Assembly (NCBI GenBank): GCA_034770075.1
Contig: CM068379.1
Coordinates: 40,369,130-40,433,129, forward strand
DNA from: Aralia elata
Lineage: Eukaryota > Streptophyta > Magnoliopsida > Apiales > Araliaceae
Length of the DNA stretch: 64,000 nucleotides
Reading direction: 5' to 3'
Positions 1 to 11,534 of the stretch are shown here, in pieces (positions within the stretch are counted from its first letter, which is position 1; every line of letters begins with the position of its first letter). The position numbers and the translations under genes were made by a program. The notes under the pieces were generated by a model that did no database searches, was not told the origin of the DNA, and worked only from the letters and a program-made list of their open reading frames with translations.

Positions 1-948
1 ATACACTTAACTTATTATTACAATTATGTCATTTACTTCTTAAATAAATATTTTGCTTTTGCGGTGTGACCCTTTAGGTTCTCCATATTAAACCGGTTGT
101 GAATAAATAAATTAGAACAATTCTAATCTTATTTAAATAAATAAATAAAACTATTTAATTCATTTAAATAAATAATATTTATTCTACAATAAGGGTAAAC
201 CCCCTTAGCGATCAACGACTTTCCAGATAATATAGATTTCAACATTAATCACAAAAGAACCTTTCAGTGAATAGTTACCGTACAATTCAATCCTTCTACC
301 ATACAATGTCCCAATTAAATATAAGACATGGATTTACTGTCAAGTCTTATTTTATTTAATTATATGTATTTCGATTCCCAAATGCACAACTCTAAATAAT
401 GCAAATTAGAAACTCCTTTCCAATTTCATTCTGCCTTGGCCAAGGACTACTGAGTTGTCATTTATCGAATCACATAGGACATTCACATCTTTTACTAGAC
501 GTGGTAGATTATTTGTTGATCATTCACCTATCTCCATGCACAACTTATTATACCCAATCATACCCTTTGATATACCCTAAAGGTCTTAAGGGACATGTCA
601 AAGTATAACTCATCATACACAAGATACTATGATGATCTCAAGTCCAAGGATCACTTGTACTACTATCACTAGAGGAATTCCTATTGACAGGCGAGTAAAA
701 CTCCATTAGGTATTCCTTAGCGAGCCACGTTCAGTGAACTTATTCTCCAATAAGCACCTACATACTTGTTTTTGTGTCTCCACACAAATGATTATGAGAT
801 CAATCATCATCTTTTCAAGAGCAAGCAACGTATGTACTAATTTATCCGGATTCACTAATCCCCTTTTTAGTAATCCAACGATTAGGAACGATTTTAGTTT
901 GTGAGCTATCTAGAATTTAGATCTCATTAGCATGATCACCATCATGAT

Positions 949-1716
949 CACCATCATGATCACCGATTTCAGGCTAGTCGGGACCAGCGTGTAGCTGAGT
1001 TGCAGGCTGCTAGGGGGGACTCTAAGACGTTAGATTCCACCGTTCTACCGCCCGAGATTGAATTATCTCGAGATGAAGAGTTGGCACTATGAGTCGCGTC
1101 TCAGGATCCCCTACTAGCAGTACCAGCAGATATCGAGTGTTGGGATTGCCGAGGATACCAACGTATACATTACCTAGAGGTAATATTATTTCTAATAAGT
1201 TAAGATTAAGTAACTGCATATATTGGTAGTAATGGTATATTAATTTGCGCAGGCTCTAGCCAGCGTCAGCGCCCGAGAGCTTCTGTCGGACCATCTCATA
1301 CCGGCTCTGGCTTGGACGACGAGATTTTTCAGAGGGTCATGGCGGCGGTGTCGGAGACGTTCCGTACGAATCCGGTCATCCGTCGTCAGGAGTTGCCCAG
1401 CCGAGCTCGCCCAGGATATTGCAACAGGGGCCACCGTCGATAGTACGGGTGTCCCACAGGAGCAGTTCATCGCGATACGCGATGAGGTGCTCCGGTTGGT
1501 GGTTACATTACTATTGGAGGCTTTTGGCCCGATTGGGAGTCAGCCCCCGCCTACTCAGGTATATTATATTTACTTTTACTTATTTAATTTGCATGTTATT
1601 CAAATAATACTTTCATACAAACTAATGCGTTATATTTTTTATTGTATCAACAGGGTGGCGATGGCGATGGCGACGACGACGGAGGGCATGATGACGTTGA
1701 TTTGCATACACCATAG
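949..1716 (+). pseudogene. CACTA transposase-associated protein, C-terminal exons
   Basis: Three exon-like blocks can be read: about 949-1179, 1253-1558 and 1654-1716. Introns at 1180-1252 and 1559-1653 have GT..AG borders. The last exon ends with an Asp/Gly-rich tail (GGDGDGDDDGGHDDVDLHTP) and TAG at 1714-1716. The first block begins with a His/Asp repeat and has a TGA at about 1090. Frameshifts near 1095 and 1390 break the frame; after them, fragments such as RYRVLGLPRIPTYTLPR resemble the end of plant En/Spm (Ptta-type) proteins. This is the DNA-transposon protein of the CACTA fragment, truncated at its N-terminus and inactive. The family assignment is by pattern memory. Confidence 0.7.
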
Positions 1717-2039
1717 TCAATGCCCATTGTATATATATAGTTTAGTTTGCTTAGGTGTTTTGTATTTAGAACTTACTTAAATGTTTTGTAAATCATATAT
1801 TGTAAAGTTTAGTTTGATTCTTTGTAAATCAATGTAATATTCTTTAGTTTTGAATGTATTTCAGGACATAATGAGTTATTTTTTATAGTTTTAAACGTTA
1901 TGAGTTGAGTATGATATATGTTATTCTTGGAAGTAGCTATTGGTGTAGTAATATATGTATTATTGGGATAAAGCAGGCTACAGGTACAAAAATGGGGTTT
2001 AAAAACCTGAAAAATTCAAAAAACAAAAAAATTATTTTA

Positions 2040-2475
2040 AAAAAGAGAGGCTATTTTCGACGGAATAAGGTAATTCCGATGGAACTTCCGTCGGAATTAA
2101 TATATTTCAAAAAATAAATACTATATTTCAAAAATATGATTTCCGACGGAAAGAACTTATTTCCGACGGAAGGTCCGTCGAAATTAGCTCACTGTAATAC
2201 GAATCAGAAACTGCCACGTGGCGCTTTATTACCGACGAAATATTCCGTCGGAATTTAGCCCGTCGGAAATAACTTATTTTCGACGGACGGTCCGTCGGAA
2301 ATAGTCCGTCAGAATTTATTTTATTTTGACGGAAGTTACGACGGACTTAATTCCGATGGCGTTATTTCTGACCGAATTCCCGACGGAATATTTCGTCGGA
2401 AATAACCTAATGCCGACGGAATAGGTCTATTTCCGACGGAATATTCCGTCGAAAATAGACATTTTTCTTGTAGTG
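2040..2475 (+). repeat. CACTA subterminal repeat array
   Basis: Many direct and inverted copies of an 11-bp motif, TTCCGACGGAA or TTCCGTCGGAA with single-base variants, are packed between about 2050 and 2460, immediately inside the terminus. Such arrays are the usual binding sites of the small accessory protein of CACTA elements. Confidence 0.85.
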
Positions 2476-2683
2476 AATTTAGATCTCATTAGCATGATCA
2501 CCATCATGATTCTAAAAGCATTGCTCAAAACTATGAGTTTATTATATTTAATATAATAGCACCATGTAGATAATGTAAAATACCTTTTAAGAAAATCAAT
2601 TCTTTTATTAATAAATGAATAAGATTACAAAGTATATGCTATATTATATCAAATATGATTGACTTGTGTGCATACTACTTTCA

Positions 2684-4669
2684 ATTCGTACAAATTAGTA
2701 CATAATTTTGCCTGGTTTGGCTTATGCCCTTTTTGGCGATTTTTTTTAAAGGATTACTATTATTAATTTGACTTAATTATCGAAGAAATTATTGAACTTT
2801 TGTTAAGCTTTCAGAAAAATATATACATTATTTTTTTAATATAAATAATATTAAACTTTTAAACAATTATTAAAAGTATCCAAAATTTAACAAAGTGTCA
2901 AACTGTGATTAATTAGGATGGACATGGCATCTGATATGTATATATAAGTTGGAATAAAAATATTTTTTATTACCTTATTTGATGACATGGCTATATTTAT
3001 TTGACTTTTGACTTTAAAAAAATTAAATTAGATATTTTAAAATTTAAAAATGACTATTATTTAATTAAAAAAAATAAAACCAAATCACGCTCGAAGCAGG
3101 TGACCTATCTCTTACCTTCAGTTACGACAATAGGGTTAATATATAGAGGAAAGGCAGATCGAGGAAGACTTAAATATTAAACTATCACGATAAAAAGATA
3201 GTACAGAAAGAAGATTGGTCTGAAAATTGAGAAAACATTAAATCGATCTACAAATTTAAGCAAAAGTAAGCTCAAATTAACCTATCTTTAGTTATTCATC
3301 TCTATTTGTTGTTATAAAACAAATTTTTGTGCTTAACCAAAACGAGAATCATTGGGACCACCATATATATGCAGTTAATTCAAAGTGATCCCTTCTTGAT
3401 TAAAATATTCATAGCCTTGTGTGTTTAATTAAAGTAAGATTTAATCCTTCTCTTTTCCGTGACTTTTTTATCCTTTTTTTTACCATGGCTATATAGATTC
3501 TTGTATTTTGTTAAACTATATCTGAATTTGTGTTGGTATTCCATTTGTCTGTTGCACTCTTTATTTACTGGTATTAAAATTTTCTTTTTCTCCTGTCGAC
3601 GTCGGAATTTTTTCCTCTTATCTACTCCTTTTTTTTTATTTTGTAAGTATTTATTACATTTATTTATCTTTTGGTGAATTAATTTTTTAAGGTGATTTTG
3701 GAAAAAACCGACATAAATGTCGACGAGGTTTTGAAAGTTTGATTTTAATGAAGGACCAATTAAATAGAGTCAACAGTTGGTAAAGATTTAAATGGATGTA
3801 CTAACTCATCCCGATTTTTGAGATTTTAGCAATCGAGATGCCCCATTATGTGACTCTGAAGAATTGGTCTGCAACATAGAGTTCGAGGACTTGCTTAATT
3901 AAGGGGAAGGTGTTAGGCACCTCCCGAATTCCGTGAAAACATGGTTACCGTTTTCATAATATTTTCCTTAAAATGAAAGACCTTGAGAAATGTGAAGTGG
4001 GTGTGTGTGTGTGTGCAGTGCATATATGGACTGTGTCATTAGAGAAAATCTAATGTATCGTCTCTTAGAGTTAAGTCTTGAAATGTAAGTAGCCTTAGGG
4101 TTGTATCTTAAGGTCAAATCGTAGAATCTAGGGTATCGTCTCCTAGATTTAAATTGCATTATCTTGAAAGCAACTTTGAGCCTCTTTGAACCTATACACA
4201 AAGGATTTGATTTGAAGTAAAAGTTTCGTTTTACCTTTCATTTGGCAAAAACTTTTGATGACAGTTTAGAGAAAATATTGTTTTCAAATCCTTCGTCAAA
4301 ATAGGAATCGAGATTCTCTATTATTTTCAATTTTAACCTAGAATTAATCTAATAACTTAGGTTGATTCAATTTTACAAGATCTTTGTCATTTTGTTCTTA
4401 AATTGTTTTCGTGTGTCAAAAGATAAAATCAAGTATAAAAAATAGGGTTAGAGCTACCCATAGGCATGTAATCCATCAAAATAGTCCCAAACACCTTGCA
4501 ATAATAAAATCCACTATCCAGTGGCCTTAAATCCAATTTTCGTGGGATGGAACCCTTGACATCGTTTTAAAACCCGAATTACATTTACAATGATCGAATT
4601 GCAAATATTACAACTGTCAACTATGTCCATCGTCGGAACACCATCAATTCCTATCGAACACAATGTTTA
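2684..4669. other. No recognisable gene; possible old LTR remnants
   Basis: About 2 kb of AT-rich sequence with no credible coding region. It holds a short GT microsatellite at about 4001-4016. A stretch near 3905-3950 contains GGTGTTAGGCACC, a short inverted repeat that I associate with remnants of large plant Ty3/gypsy LTRs, but the support is weak. I see no promoter, RNA gene or element terminus that can be defended. Confidence 0.4.
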
Positions 4670-4831
4670 TGAAAGTAATATTCCCTCATGCCAATCACAT
4701 AGGATGTGATAAGTATTTACTTTGTAATCTTATTCATTTATTAATAAAAGGATCCATTTATTTAAAAGCATTTATTTATCCATGTTTAATGGTAGAATTA
4801 ATTGGGATAAACCCGTAGTTTTGGAGCAATC
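4670..4831 (+). mobile_element. Diverged LTR-head fragment related to family A
   Basis: It starts TGAAAGTAATATTCC and then follows the first ~160 bp of the family A LTR (shared blocks such as CTTTGTAATCTTATTCATTTA and the later AAACCCGTAGTTTTGGAGCAAT) with many substitutions. It is clearly more diverged than the neighbouring fragment 4832-5089, so it is probably an older insertion or a related subfamily. Confidence 0.65.
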
Positions 4832-5089
4832 TGAAAGTAGTATGCACACAAGCCAATCATATTTGATATGATGTAGCATATACTTTGTAATCTTATTCAT
4901 TTATTAATAAAAGAATTATTTCATTAAATGCATTTTACTTTATCTACATGGTGCTGTTATTTTATATATGATAAACTCATAGTTTTGAGAAATGCTTTTA
5001 GAATCATAATGATGATCATGCTAATGAGATCTAAATTCTTAGAAAGCTTAAAATTAAAATCGTTCCTAATCGTTAGATTACTAAAAGCG
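4832..5089 (+). mobile_element. Family A LTR-head fragment
   Basis: It matches the first ~260 bp of the family A LTR beginning TGAAAGTAGTATGCACAC. It is cut at its right end by the 5' LTR of element B. It lies directly behind a diverged version of the same LTR head, so two LTR heads of different age sit in tandem. Confidence 0.8.
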
Positions 5090-6720
5090 TGTTAGAAATC
5101 ATGGTTTAAATTTGATGTTGTGCTCTTAATGTATATGTGTATGAGTAACTAAATTGTAAAGTCCTTAATGAAAGATTTGTACAAGGACTTAGAATAGAGA
5201 AAATCAAATGTGTTAGGATGATCTAAGCTGTATTGAATATCTATCAGATCTAAGCATATTTGTAAAGTATTGTAAAGTCCTTTATTGAAGGTGATGTACA
5301 AAGGACTTAAAATAAAAAAGATCAAACTTATTAGGTTGATCTTGTGTGCTGATCGTAGAGTACTGCCATAATCCCAGTAAAGGATCGTAGAGCAATCAGC
5401 TAACTTCGCAGAGTCAAAGTATGTCATCGCAAGTTTTGCCATATGATCGTAAAGCCTCCTACGCAGGACGTAGAGCTTCCTTGGCAGGACGCAGAGCTCT
5501 CTCTCTGCAGAACGTAGGGCTGTCTCGGCATCTCAAGACAAACTCTCAGAATTATGGATTAGTCTCTGCCAGTACTCACAGACTAAATCAGCACCTCTGA
5601 TGAAGAACATAAAGGCAAAGTGTTGATGTTATTCAGAATGATCAAAGATAAAGTATGAAGATCTCAGTGAACGACAGCAGGCATCAAACGACTGTAGAGC
5701 TGCAACTCTACAAACACACTGGCGACACTACGACTAGCAAGATCGTCAGACGAGCAACTCAGACCTGGAATGAATATTCTAAGTTGCCCATAACGATTAA
5801 ACAGTAGAATAACCTGCCCAAGACAGTTGCTGAATATTAAACAAATCAGTGGGGAGCAAACAGCTACAGTCTGCAGACATTCAGAGCACTATCCCTACCA
5901 CTATCTTGGTACAAGCTAATGGAAGCTGACTCACCCCACTACTATAGTCAACAAGGAATAAACTATTTCTAAGCTCAGTAATACATCTCAACGGAAGGAT
6001 TAGATGCAACAACCATATTTCAATGGAAAGATTTTTCAGAAGCATCTACATAAGGCAGACAGATTGAAGTTTTAGATTAAGCAAGTACAACGAAAAGAAG
6101 ATAATATCTGAAAAATCATCATTCTACAATCCGAAGGGAAACATCTTACTTTGCTACTGAGTTTATCAAACCATATGCTTCAAGCAAATCAGTAGCAACA
6201 AAACAATCACTCTCTATCAAGTGAAAGGGTCAACAGGTGACCAACCTAAGTCAAGTCTGCTAGACTTGCTGAGTACCAAAGGGTACAATAGACTCTAAGG
6301 CTGCTGGTCTTATTTTACAGAGTTCCAAGGCTGCTGGCTTTAAAGAGTACGTTGTGTACTAGAGTTCCAAGACTGCGGGTCTTGAAGGAATCTTTGTGAT
6401 TCAGTTGTAACGATATCATTAGTGGATTTGCTACTCGAGGAGTAGAACAGTGGAGTAGGAGTCTTGTGTACTCCGAACCACTTAAAGCCACTATCTCTTT
6501 GCACTTCTTAACTGCTATAACTGATTTATCACTGCTTTAATATATCCTCTACTACCGTTCTATTTCTAAAAGGGGTTTTCTTATAAATCATATTCCGTTG
6601 TGTTTAGTTATTAACTAAACTTTAAAGTCATTCTTTTGAAAGTGAAAATAAGGAAAACTTTTAAAAGAATCTATTCAACCCCCCTTCTAGATATCTTTTG
6701 TGCCTCTGGAAACTAACAAT
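5090..6720 (+). repeat. 5' LTR of element B
   Basis: The LTR starts TGTTAGAAATC and ends CTGGAAACTAACA, 1631 bp, followed two bases later by the PBS. The 5' half (5349-5520) holds a cluster of CGTAGAG-type motifs that also recur in the B coding region. The C-rich block at 6679-6692 is typical of SIRE-like LTR ends. The matching 3' LTR is missing. Confidence 0.85.
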
Positions 6721-6722
6721 TG

Positions 6723-6734
6723 GTATCAGAGCAG
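6723..6734 (+). other. Primer binding site of element B
   Basis: TGGTATCAGAGC is the standard plant retrotransposon PBS complementary to the 3' end of initiator-Met tRNA. It lies two bases after the LTR end and fixes the LTR boundary. Confidence 0.92.
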
Positions 6735-6760
6735 GTTCTCTTATCTAAAGCTTAACCCGC

Positions 6761-8098
6761 TTGAGTAGATCAATAGCACAAACCAGAAATGGATCTGAGC
6801 TAGGTGGAGGAAACAAACCACCCATGTGCAACAAGGACAAATTTGCCAACTGGAAAGTTCGCATACAGGCATACATGGATGCCATTGACGAGGATCTATT
6901 TGATGCTATCATCAGTGGGCCTTATGTACCAACCAAGCTGATGCCAACTGCCGAAGACCCAAATAAAGTCTCAATCAAACTAAAGAAAGATTGGACTGAT
7001 GCAGAGAAGAAAACAGTTCAGTTAGACAAAAGAGCCAAAATCATTTTATTCATGACTCTAGAAGATGAGTTATTTGAAAATGTGGTCAACTGTACAACAA
7101 CTAAGGAAGTATGGGATGCACTGCTGATCATGAATGAAGGAACGGAAGAAGTCAGAGAAAATAAACAGTCCTTACTCACTCAGCAGTACGAAATATTCAC
7201 TCATATCTCAGGAGAAAACATCACTTCCACATATGAAAGATTCAACGTACTACTCAACTCTCTTCGAGCATATGGAAAGATCTATCCAAATAAAGGTCTC
7301 ATCATCAAGTTCATGAGAGCACTGCCAAGCAAATGGGATGCCAAAACCACTGCAATTAGAGAATCAAAGAATCTTCATGAAATGACTATTCAGATGTTAT
7401 ATGGCAATCTTCTTACTTATGAACTAGAGCTGACCCAACGAGCAGAAACTCTGTTAGAAGGAAAGAAGAAAGAAAGAGGAATTGCACTAAAGGCATCTAC
7501 TTCAAAGACAGCTGACTCAGATGATGATGAAGATAATGAACTCAATGATGAAGGAGTTGTTATGTTGGTCAGACACTTCAAAATGTTTATAAGTAGAAAC
7601 AGCAGACAAAAGAAATTCAGCAGCAGCTCTAAAGAACAAGTTAATGACTTGTGTTACAATTACAAACAACTAGGTTATTTCATTTCAAACTGTCCCAAGC
7701 CTCCAAGAAATGATCCAAAGAAGGACAAGAAAAGGACAGAATTCAAAGGCTACTACAAGGCCAAGAAGAAAGAAAGAGGTTTTGTCACTGAAAGTTCATG
7801 GAGTGATTCAGACAACGACTCAAGTCCTGAATTAGGTGAAGATGAAGAACCACAAAAAGCCAACCTATGCTTAATGGCCAAAGAAGGAAAAAGCAAGAAA
7901 GAATTCAACGTGGATGAGGTATTTGACTTTTATTCTCCTGATTTAACTATTGATGATCTTAGAGAAGGAATGCATGACTCTATGATAGAACTGCATAAAT
8001 ATATGAAACTGTTTAGAATTATATCAAAGGACATCTCTTCTTCAAGAGGAAAAAGAGAAAGCAGTCGTAGAGTTGAAAACTGCTCTACGAACTGCTAA
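6761..8098 (+). pseudogene. gag: Element B gag (capsid/nucleocapsid), decayed
   Basis: Open frame of about 445 codons encoding a copia gag (UBN2-type) protein that would form the cytoplasmic virus-like particle. The residues that look like the true N-terminus (SRSIAQTRNGSELGGGNKPP) are preceded by TTG rather than ATG at 6761; the first in-frame ATG is at 6824, so the start codon has probably mutated. The nucleocapsid zinc knuckle near 7652-7693 reads CYNYKQLGYFISNC: the second Cys and the His of C-x2-C-x4-H-x4-C are both Tyr. A frameshift near 8030-8070 separates this from the next block, whose frame continues the Lys/Glu-rich tail. Confidence 0.85.
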
Positions 8099-8864
8099 CT
8101 TTTGTACCAATCTTGAGGCTGAGAATGCTAACTTAAGACAGGTAAATGAGCTTAGCACTCAAAAAGAATTGATTCTAGTTTCCAAAATTCAGGAACTAGA
8201 AAAGACAATTTCCTCATGGAATAAGTCTTCTATGTCTATGGATACCATGATCTCTAGCCAAAGATCAGTGGCTAACAGATCAGGATTAGGTTTCTACAAT
8301 CCTCCTTCAGAAACCTCAGTGGTTAAACCTATGAAAACAAATGATAACAGTTCTCCTAAATTTAATAAGGGAATTGTGTTTGTTAAATCCTCACAGACTG
8401 TTAATACAATTCATTCAAACTCTACAAACCAAGGTATTGGATCCCACACAAATTTAGGATTCAAGAAATCAAAGAGTAAGTCAATTTCTGCATTTAACCC
8501 GCGAAGGATCGTAGAGTATGTCAAAACTCACTCTATGAAGCAACTTGGTAAGAAACGTAGAGTTGACTTCCACTTGACGAAAACTTTGAATCATAGAGTT
8601 GTGGGGAAGGAGAAGGAATTTAAGCCAAAAGGAGAAGCTGTGAGCCGCTACTACTCACGTATGTTTAAGACTAGAAGGAATTCATACTCACACACAAGCA
8701 TACATTATATTCAATGTTTTACTTGTCATAAACATGGTCATAAAGCTGCAGAATGTTATTTTAATTACTTCTATCCTGTACTGCACAGACCCAAAATCAA
8801 ACAGATTTGGGTTCCCAAGGTTACTAATGAATATGGACCTAAGCAATATTGGGTACCAAAATGA
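8073..8864 (+). pseudogene. Element B gag-pol linker with coiled coil and zinc knuckle
   Basis: This block is read in another frame than gag because of a single indel around 8030-8070. It starts with a Leu/Glu-rich coiled-coil segment (LEAENANLRQVNELSTQKEL region, about 8110-8220). A Ser/Lys-rich stretch follows, then an intact CCHC knuckle CFTCHKHGHKAAEC (about 8718-8759), and it ends WVPK with TGA at 8862-8864. In SIRE-type elements this lies between capsid and protease. It is not a separate gene. Confidence 0.75.
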
Positions 8865-8865
8865 A

Positions 8866-11534
8866 AGTTGATCCTTTCTGCAGGTACAAAGCTCTACTGA
8901 GTCAACATGGTACCTTGACAGTAGATACTCAAGACATATGACAGGCAACAAGACTCTCCTGTCAAACTTTGAAGAAAAAGATGGTCCTGCAGTCATCTTT
9001 GGTGATAACAATTCTGGAAAGACAAGAGGATATAGTTTTGCTGGGAATGGTGTTGTGTCTTTCAGCAAGGTGGCATACATTGAAGGACTAAGGCACAATC
9101 TTCTCAGCATCAGCCAACTGTGTGATAAGAATCATCAAGTCACCTTTCTCAACAATCAGTGTCAAGTCAAGGACATGAAGACCAACTCATTAAAGCTGAT
9201 GGGAACCAGAGAAGGAAATGTCTATACTATTAACCTTGCTGAGTTAAGACCTGATGAAGCAGTATGTTTTCTTGCCAAAACTTCTGAAGATTAATGTTGG
9301 CTATGGCATAGGAGGTTGTCTCATTTAAACTTCAAAAACATGTCAAGACTTGCCTCAAATCAACTAGTAGCAGGACTGCCAAAGCTCAACTTCATCAAAG
9401 AGAAACCTTGCAAAGCATGTCAGTTTGGAAAGCAAACAAAGAGCTCATTCAAAAGCAAAGCAATCAACTCAAATGATAATCCCCTTATGTTACTCCATAT
9501 AGATCTCTTTGGGCCTATCCCAACTACAAGCCTTGGTGGAAAGAAATACTCTATGGTGATAGTGGATGACTATACCAGATTCACATGGGTATTCTTTCTG
9601 AGCTCTAAGGATGAAACCAGCTCTCACCTTATCAAGCTGTTCAAACTTGTCATGAATGAGAAAGAGGAGAAAATCAAGGCTATTAGGAGTGATCATGGAA
9701 GAGAATTTGATTTCACTGAGGTAGAACTTTATTGTGAAGAAAATGGCATCAATCACAACTTCTCAGCCCCAAGAACTCCACAATAAAATGGAGTAGCTGA
9801 AAGGAAGAATAGGACATTAATTGAAACAGGGAGAACACTACTGGCAGCTGCTCAATTTTCTGAGTATTTTTGGGCAAAAGTAGTCAGCACTGCATGCTAC
9901 ACTTAGAATAGGTTTCTTATTCACTCCCTCCTCAAGAAGACTCCCTACAAATTATGAAAAGGAAGGAAGCCAAACATCAGTTACTTTCGTGCCTTTGGTT
10001 GTCTATGCTACATCCTCAACAATGGCAAGAAGTATCTGACCAAATTCCAACCCAAGTCAGATGAAGGAATCTTCCTCAGTTATGCTATGGACAACAAGGC
10101 CTACAGAGTATTCAACAAGGAATCATTAAGTGTTGAAATCTCTATTCATATCACATTTGATGAGTCAGAATCAAAGAAGAAAACTTCTTCACTCAACGAT
10201 CCAACAGAGAATAACTCTACGATCACTAAGTCCAAGATCGTAGAGTTAGGCACTACGATCGTCGAGCCAAAAGCAGAAAGCACCAAGCAAGAAGAAGCAA
10301 ACGTAGAGCTCACTATACCAGACAATGAGACTCTACAACTTGAACTAGAAATCAACCTGGAAGAACTCAAACAAGAAGGCACCAGAACTGATGTTCCAAG
10401 AAGGAGAAAATGAACAAAGGATCACACTGAAGATCTGATAATTGGAGATCTTAATGCAAGAGTTAGGACAAGATCAACAACTCAAAATGAATGCATCTAC
10501 CTAAGCTTTCTCTCTCAAATAGAGCCCAAAAAGGTAGAAGAAGCTTTAGGAGATTCAAGCTGGATAGAGGCCATGCAAGAGGAGCTAAACCAGTTTGAAA
10601 GAACTAAAGTCTGGAGACTAGTTGAAAGGCCAAAACAACATTCAGTCATTGGCACCAAGTGGGTTTTCAGAAACAAGATGGATGAAGATGGTGTTATCAT
10701 AAGGAACAAAGCAAGACTGGTAGCTAAAGGTTACTCACAAGAAGAAGGGATTGACTATGATGAAACCTTTGCTCCAGTTGCAAGATTGAAAGCAATCAGA
10801 ATCTTTCTTGCCCATGCAGCCCACATGAAATTTAAAGTCTTCCAAATGGATGTCAAGAGTGCTTTCCTTAATGGAGAATTTCAAGAAGAAGTCTATGTGG
10901 AACAACCTCTAAGTTTTGTTAATCCAACTCTTTCTGATTATGTTTATAGATTAGACAAAGCATTTTATGGATTAAAACAAGCACCTAGAGTATGGTATGA
11001 AACACTCACTAACTTTCTCACTGAAAAAGAATTCATTAGAGGTAGAGTAGATACCACTTTATTCCTAAAGAAACATAAGGATAAATCACTTCTAGTTCAA
11101 ATCTATGTGGATGATATTATATTTGGTTCTACTGATAAAAAATTACGTGAAAGGTTTACCAAGCTAATGCAGAGCAAGTTCAAAGTGAGTATGATGGGAG
11201 AACTAAACTTCTTCCTTGGACTTCAAGTGAAGCAAACTGATGAAGGTATATTCATCAACCAAGCCAAATACATAAAAGACCTATTAAAGAAGTATGACAT
11301 GGAGTTAGCCTCCATCATGAAAACTCCCATGGCACCTGCAACCAAGCTTGACAAAGATGAAAAAGGTAAATGTATTGATATTACTCAATACAGAGGTATG
11401 ATTGGATCTCTCCTATACCTAACTACTAGTAGACCAGATATCATGTTTGCCACTTGTATTTGTGCTAGATTTCAAGCTAATCCTAAGGAATCTCATTTAT
11501 TAGTTGTAAAAAGGATTTTCAGGTATCTTAAAGG
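8866..11534 (+). pseudogene. pol: Element B pol: protease, integrase, RT (5' part)
   Basis: One frame carries, in order, protease (8884-8960), GAG-pre-integrase and zinc finger (9295-9440, HRRLSH and CKAC), integrase core (9490-9830), and RT (10560-11534) with an intact YVDDIIFG catalytic motif near 11104-11127. The frame is broken by stops at 9292 (TAA), 9784 (TAA, within APRTPQ*NGVAERKN), 9904 (TAG), 9955 (TGA) and 10411 (TGA). The protease motif reads LDSRYS where copia proteases have D-S-G, so the active-site Gly is lost. It stops at 11534, where A2 is inserted, and continues at 30766. RT itself is well preserved, but the polyprotein is dead. Confidence 0.9.

Larger units (their letters stand above)
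949..2475 (+). mobile_element. 3' fragment of a CACTA (En/Spm) DNA transposon
   Basis: The right end reads ATTTTTCTTGTAGTG (2461-2475), the inverted form of a CACTA terminus. It is preceded by a dense field of subterminal repeats. The left part has degenerate exons with two GT-AG introns. The 5' terminus and the main transposase exons are absent, so the element cannot move by itself. The left junction lies in a GATCACCATCAT repeat (931-964) shared by the host LTR and the transposon coding sequence, so the exact left breakpoint is ambiguous. Confidence 0.88.
1..2683 (-). mobile_element. Family A copia LTR (A1), interrupted by CACTA fragment
   Basis: The segment matches the complete family A LTRs elsewhere in the window (19906-21703, 28957-30760) in minus orientation and starts inside the LTR at the window edge. 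Its right boundary at 2683 is the LTR 5' terminus (reverse of TGAAAGTAGTATGC). The sequence beyond 2683 is not element interior, so 2683 is the outer edge of the element; it may be a solo LTR or the 5' LTR of an element lying to the left. LTR homology runs 1-948 and resumes at 2476, with about 36 bp present on both sides of the CACTA insert. Confidence 0.9.

Noticed and set aside
399..608. Conserved small protein starting MQIRNSF as a real gene
   Set aside because: It lies antisense inside family A LTRs, and its recurrence follows from LTR duplication. There is no domain, no start context and no upstream promoter on that strand. Listed only as a low-interest finding.
949..2475. Host gene fragment captured by the CACTA element
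   Set aside because: The exon-like blocks resemble the usual 3' exons of En/Spm-type proteins, with the Asp/Gly tail, so capture is not needed.
3459..3677. T-rich hydrophobic ORF as a membrane protein gene
   Set aside because: Low-complexity Phe/Leu-rich translation of a T-rich stretch; no homologous pattern and no gene context.
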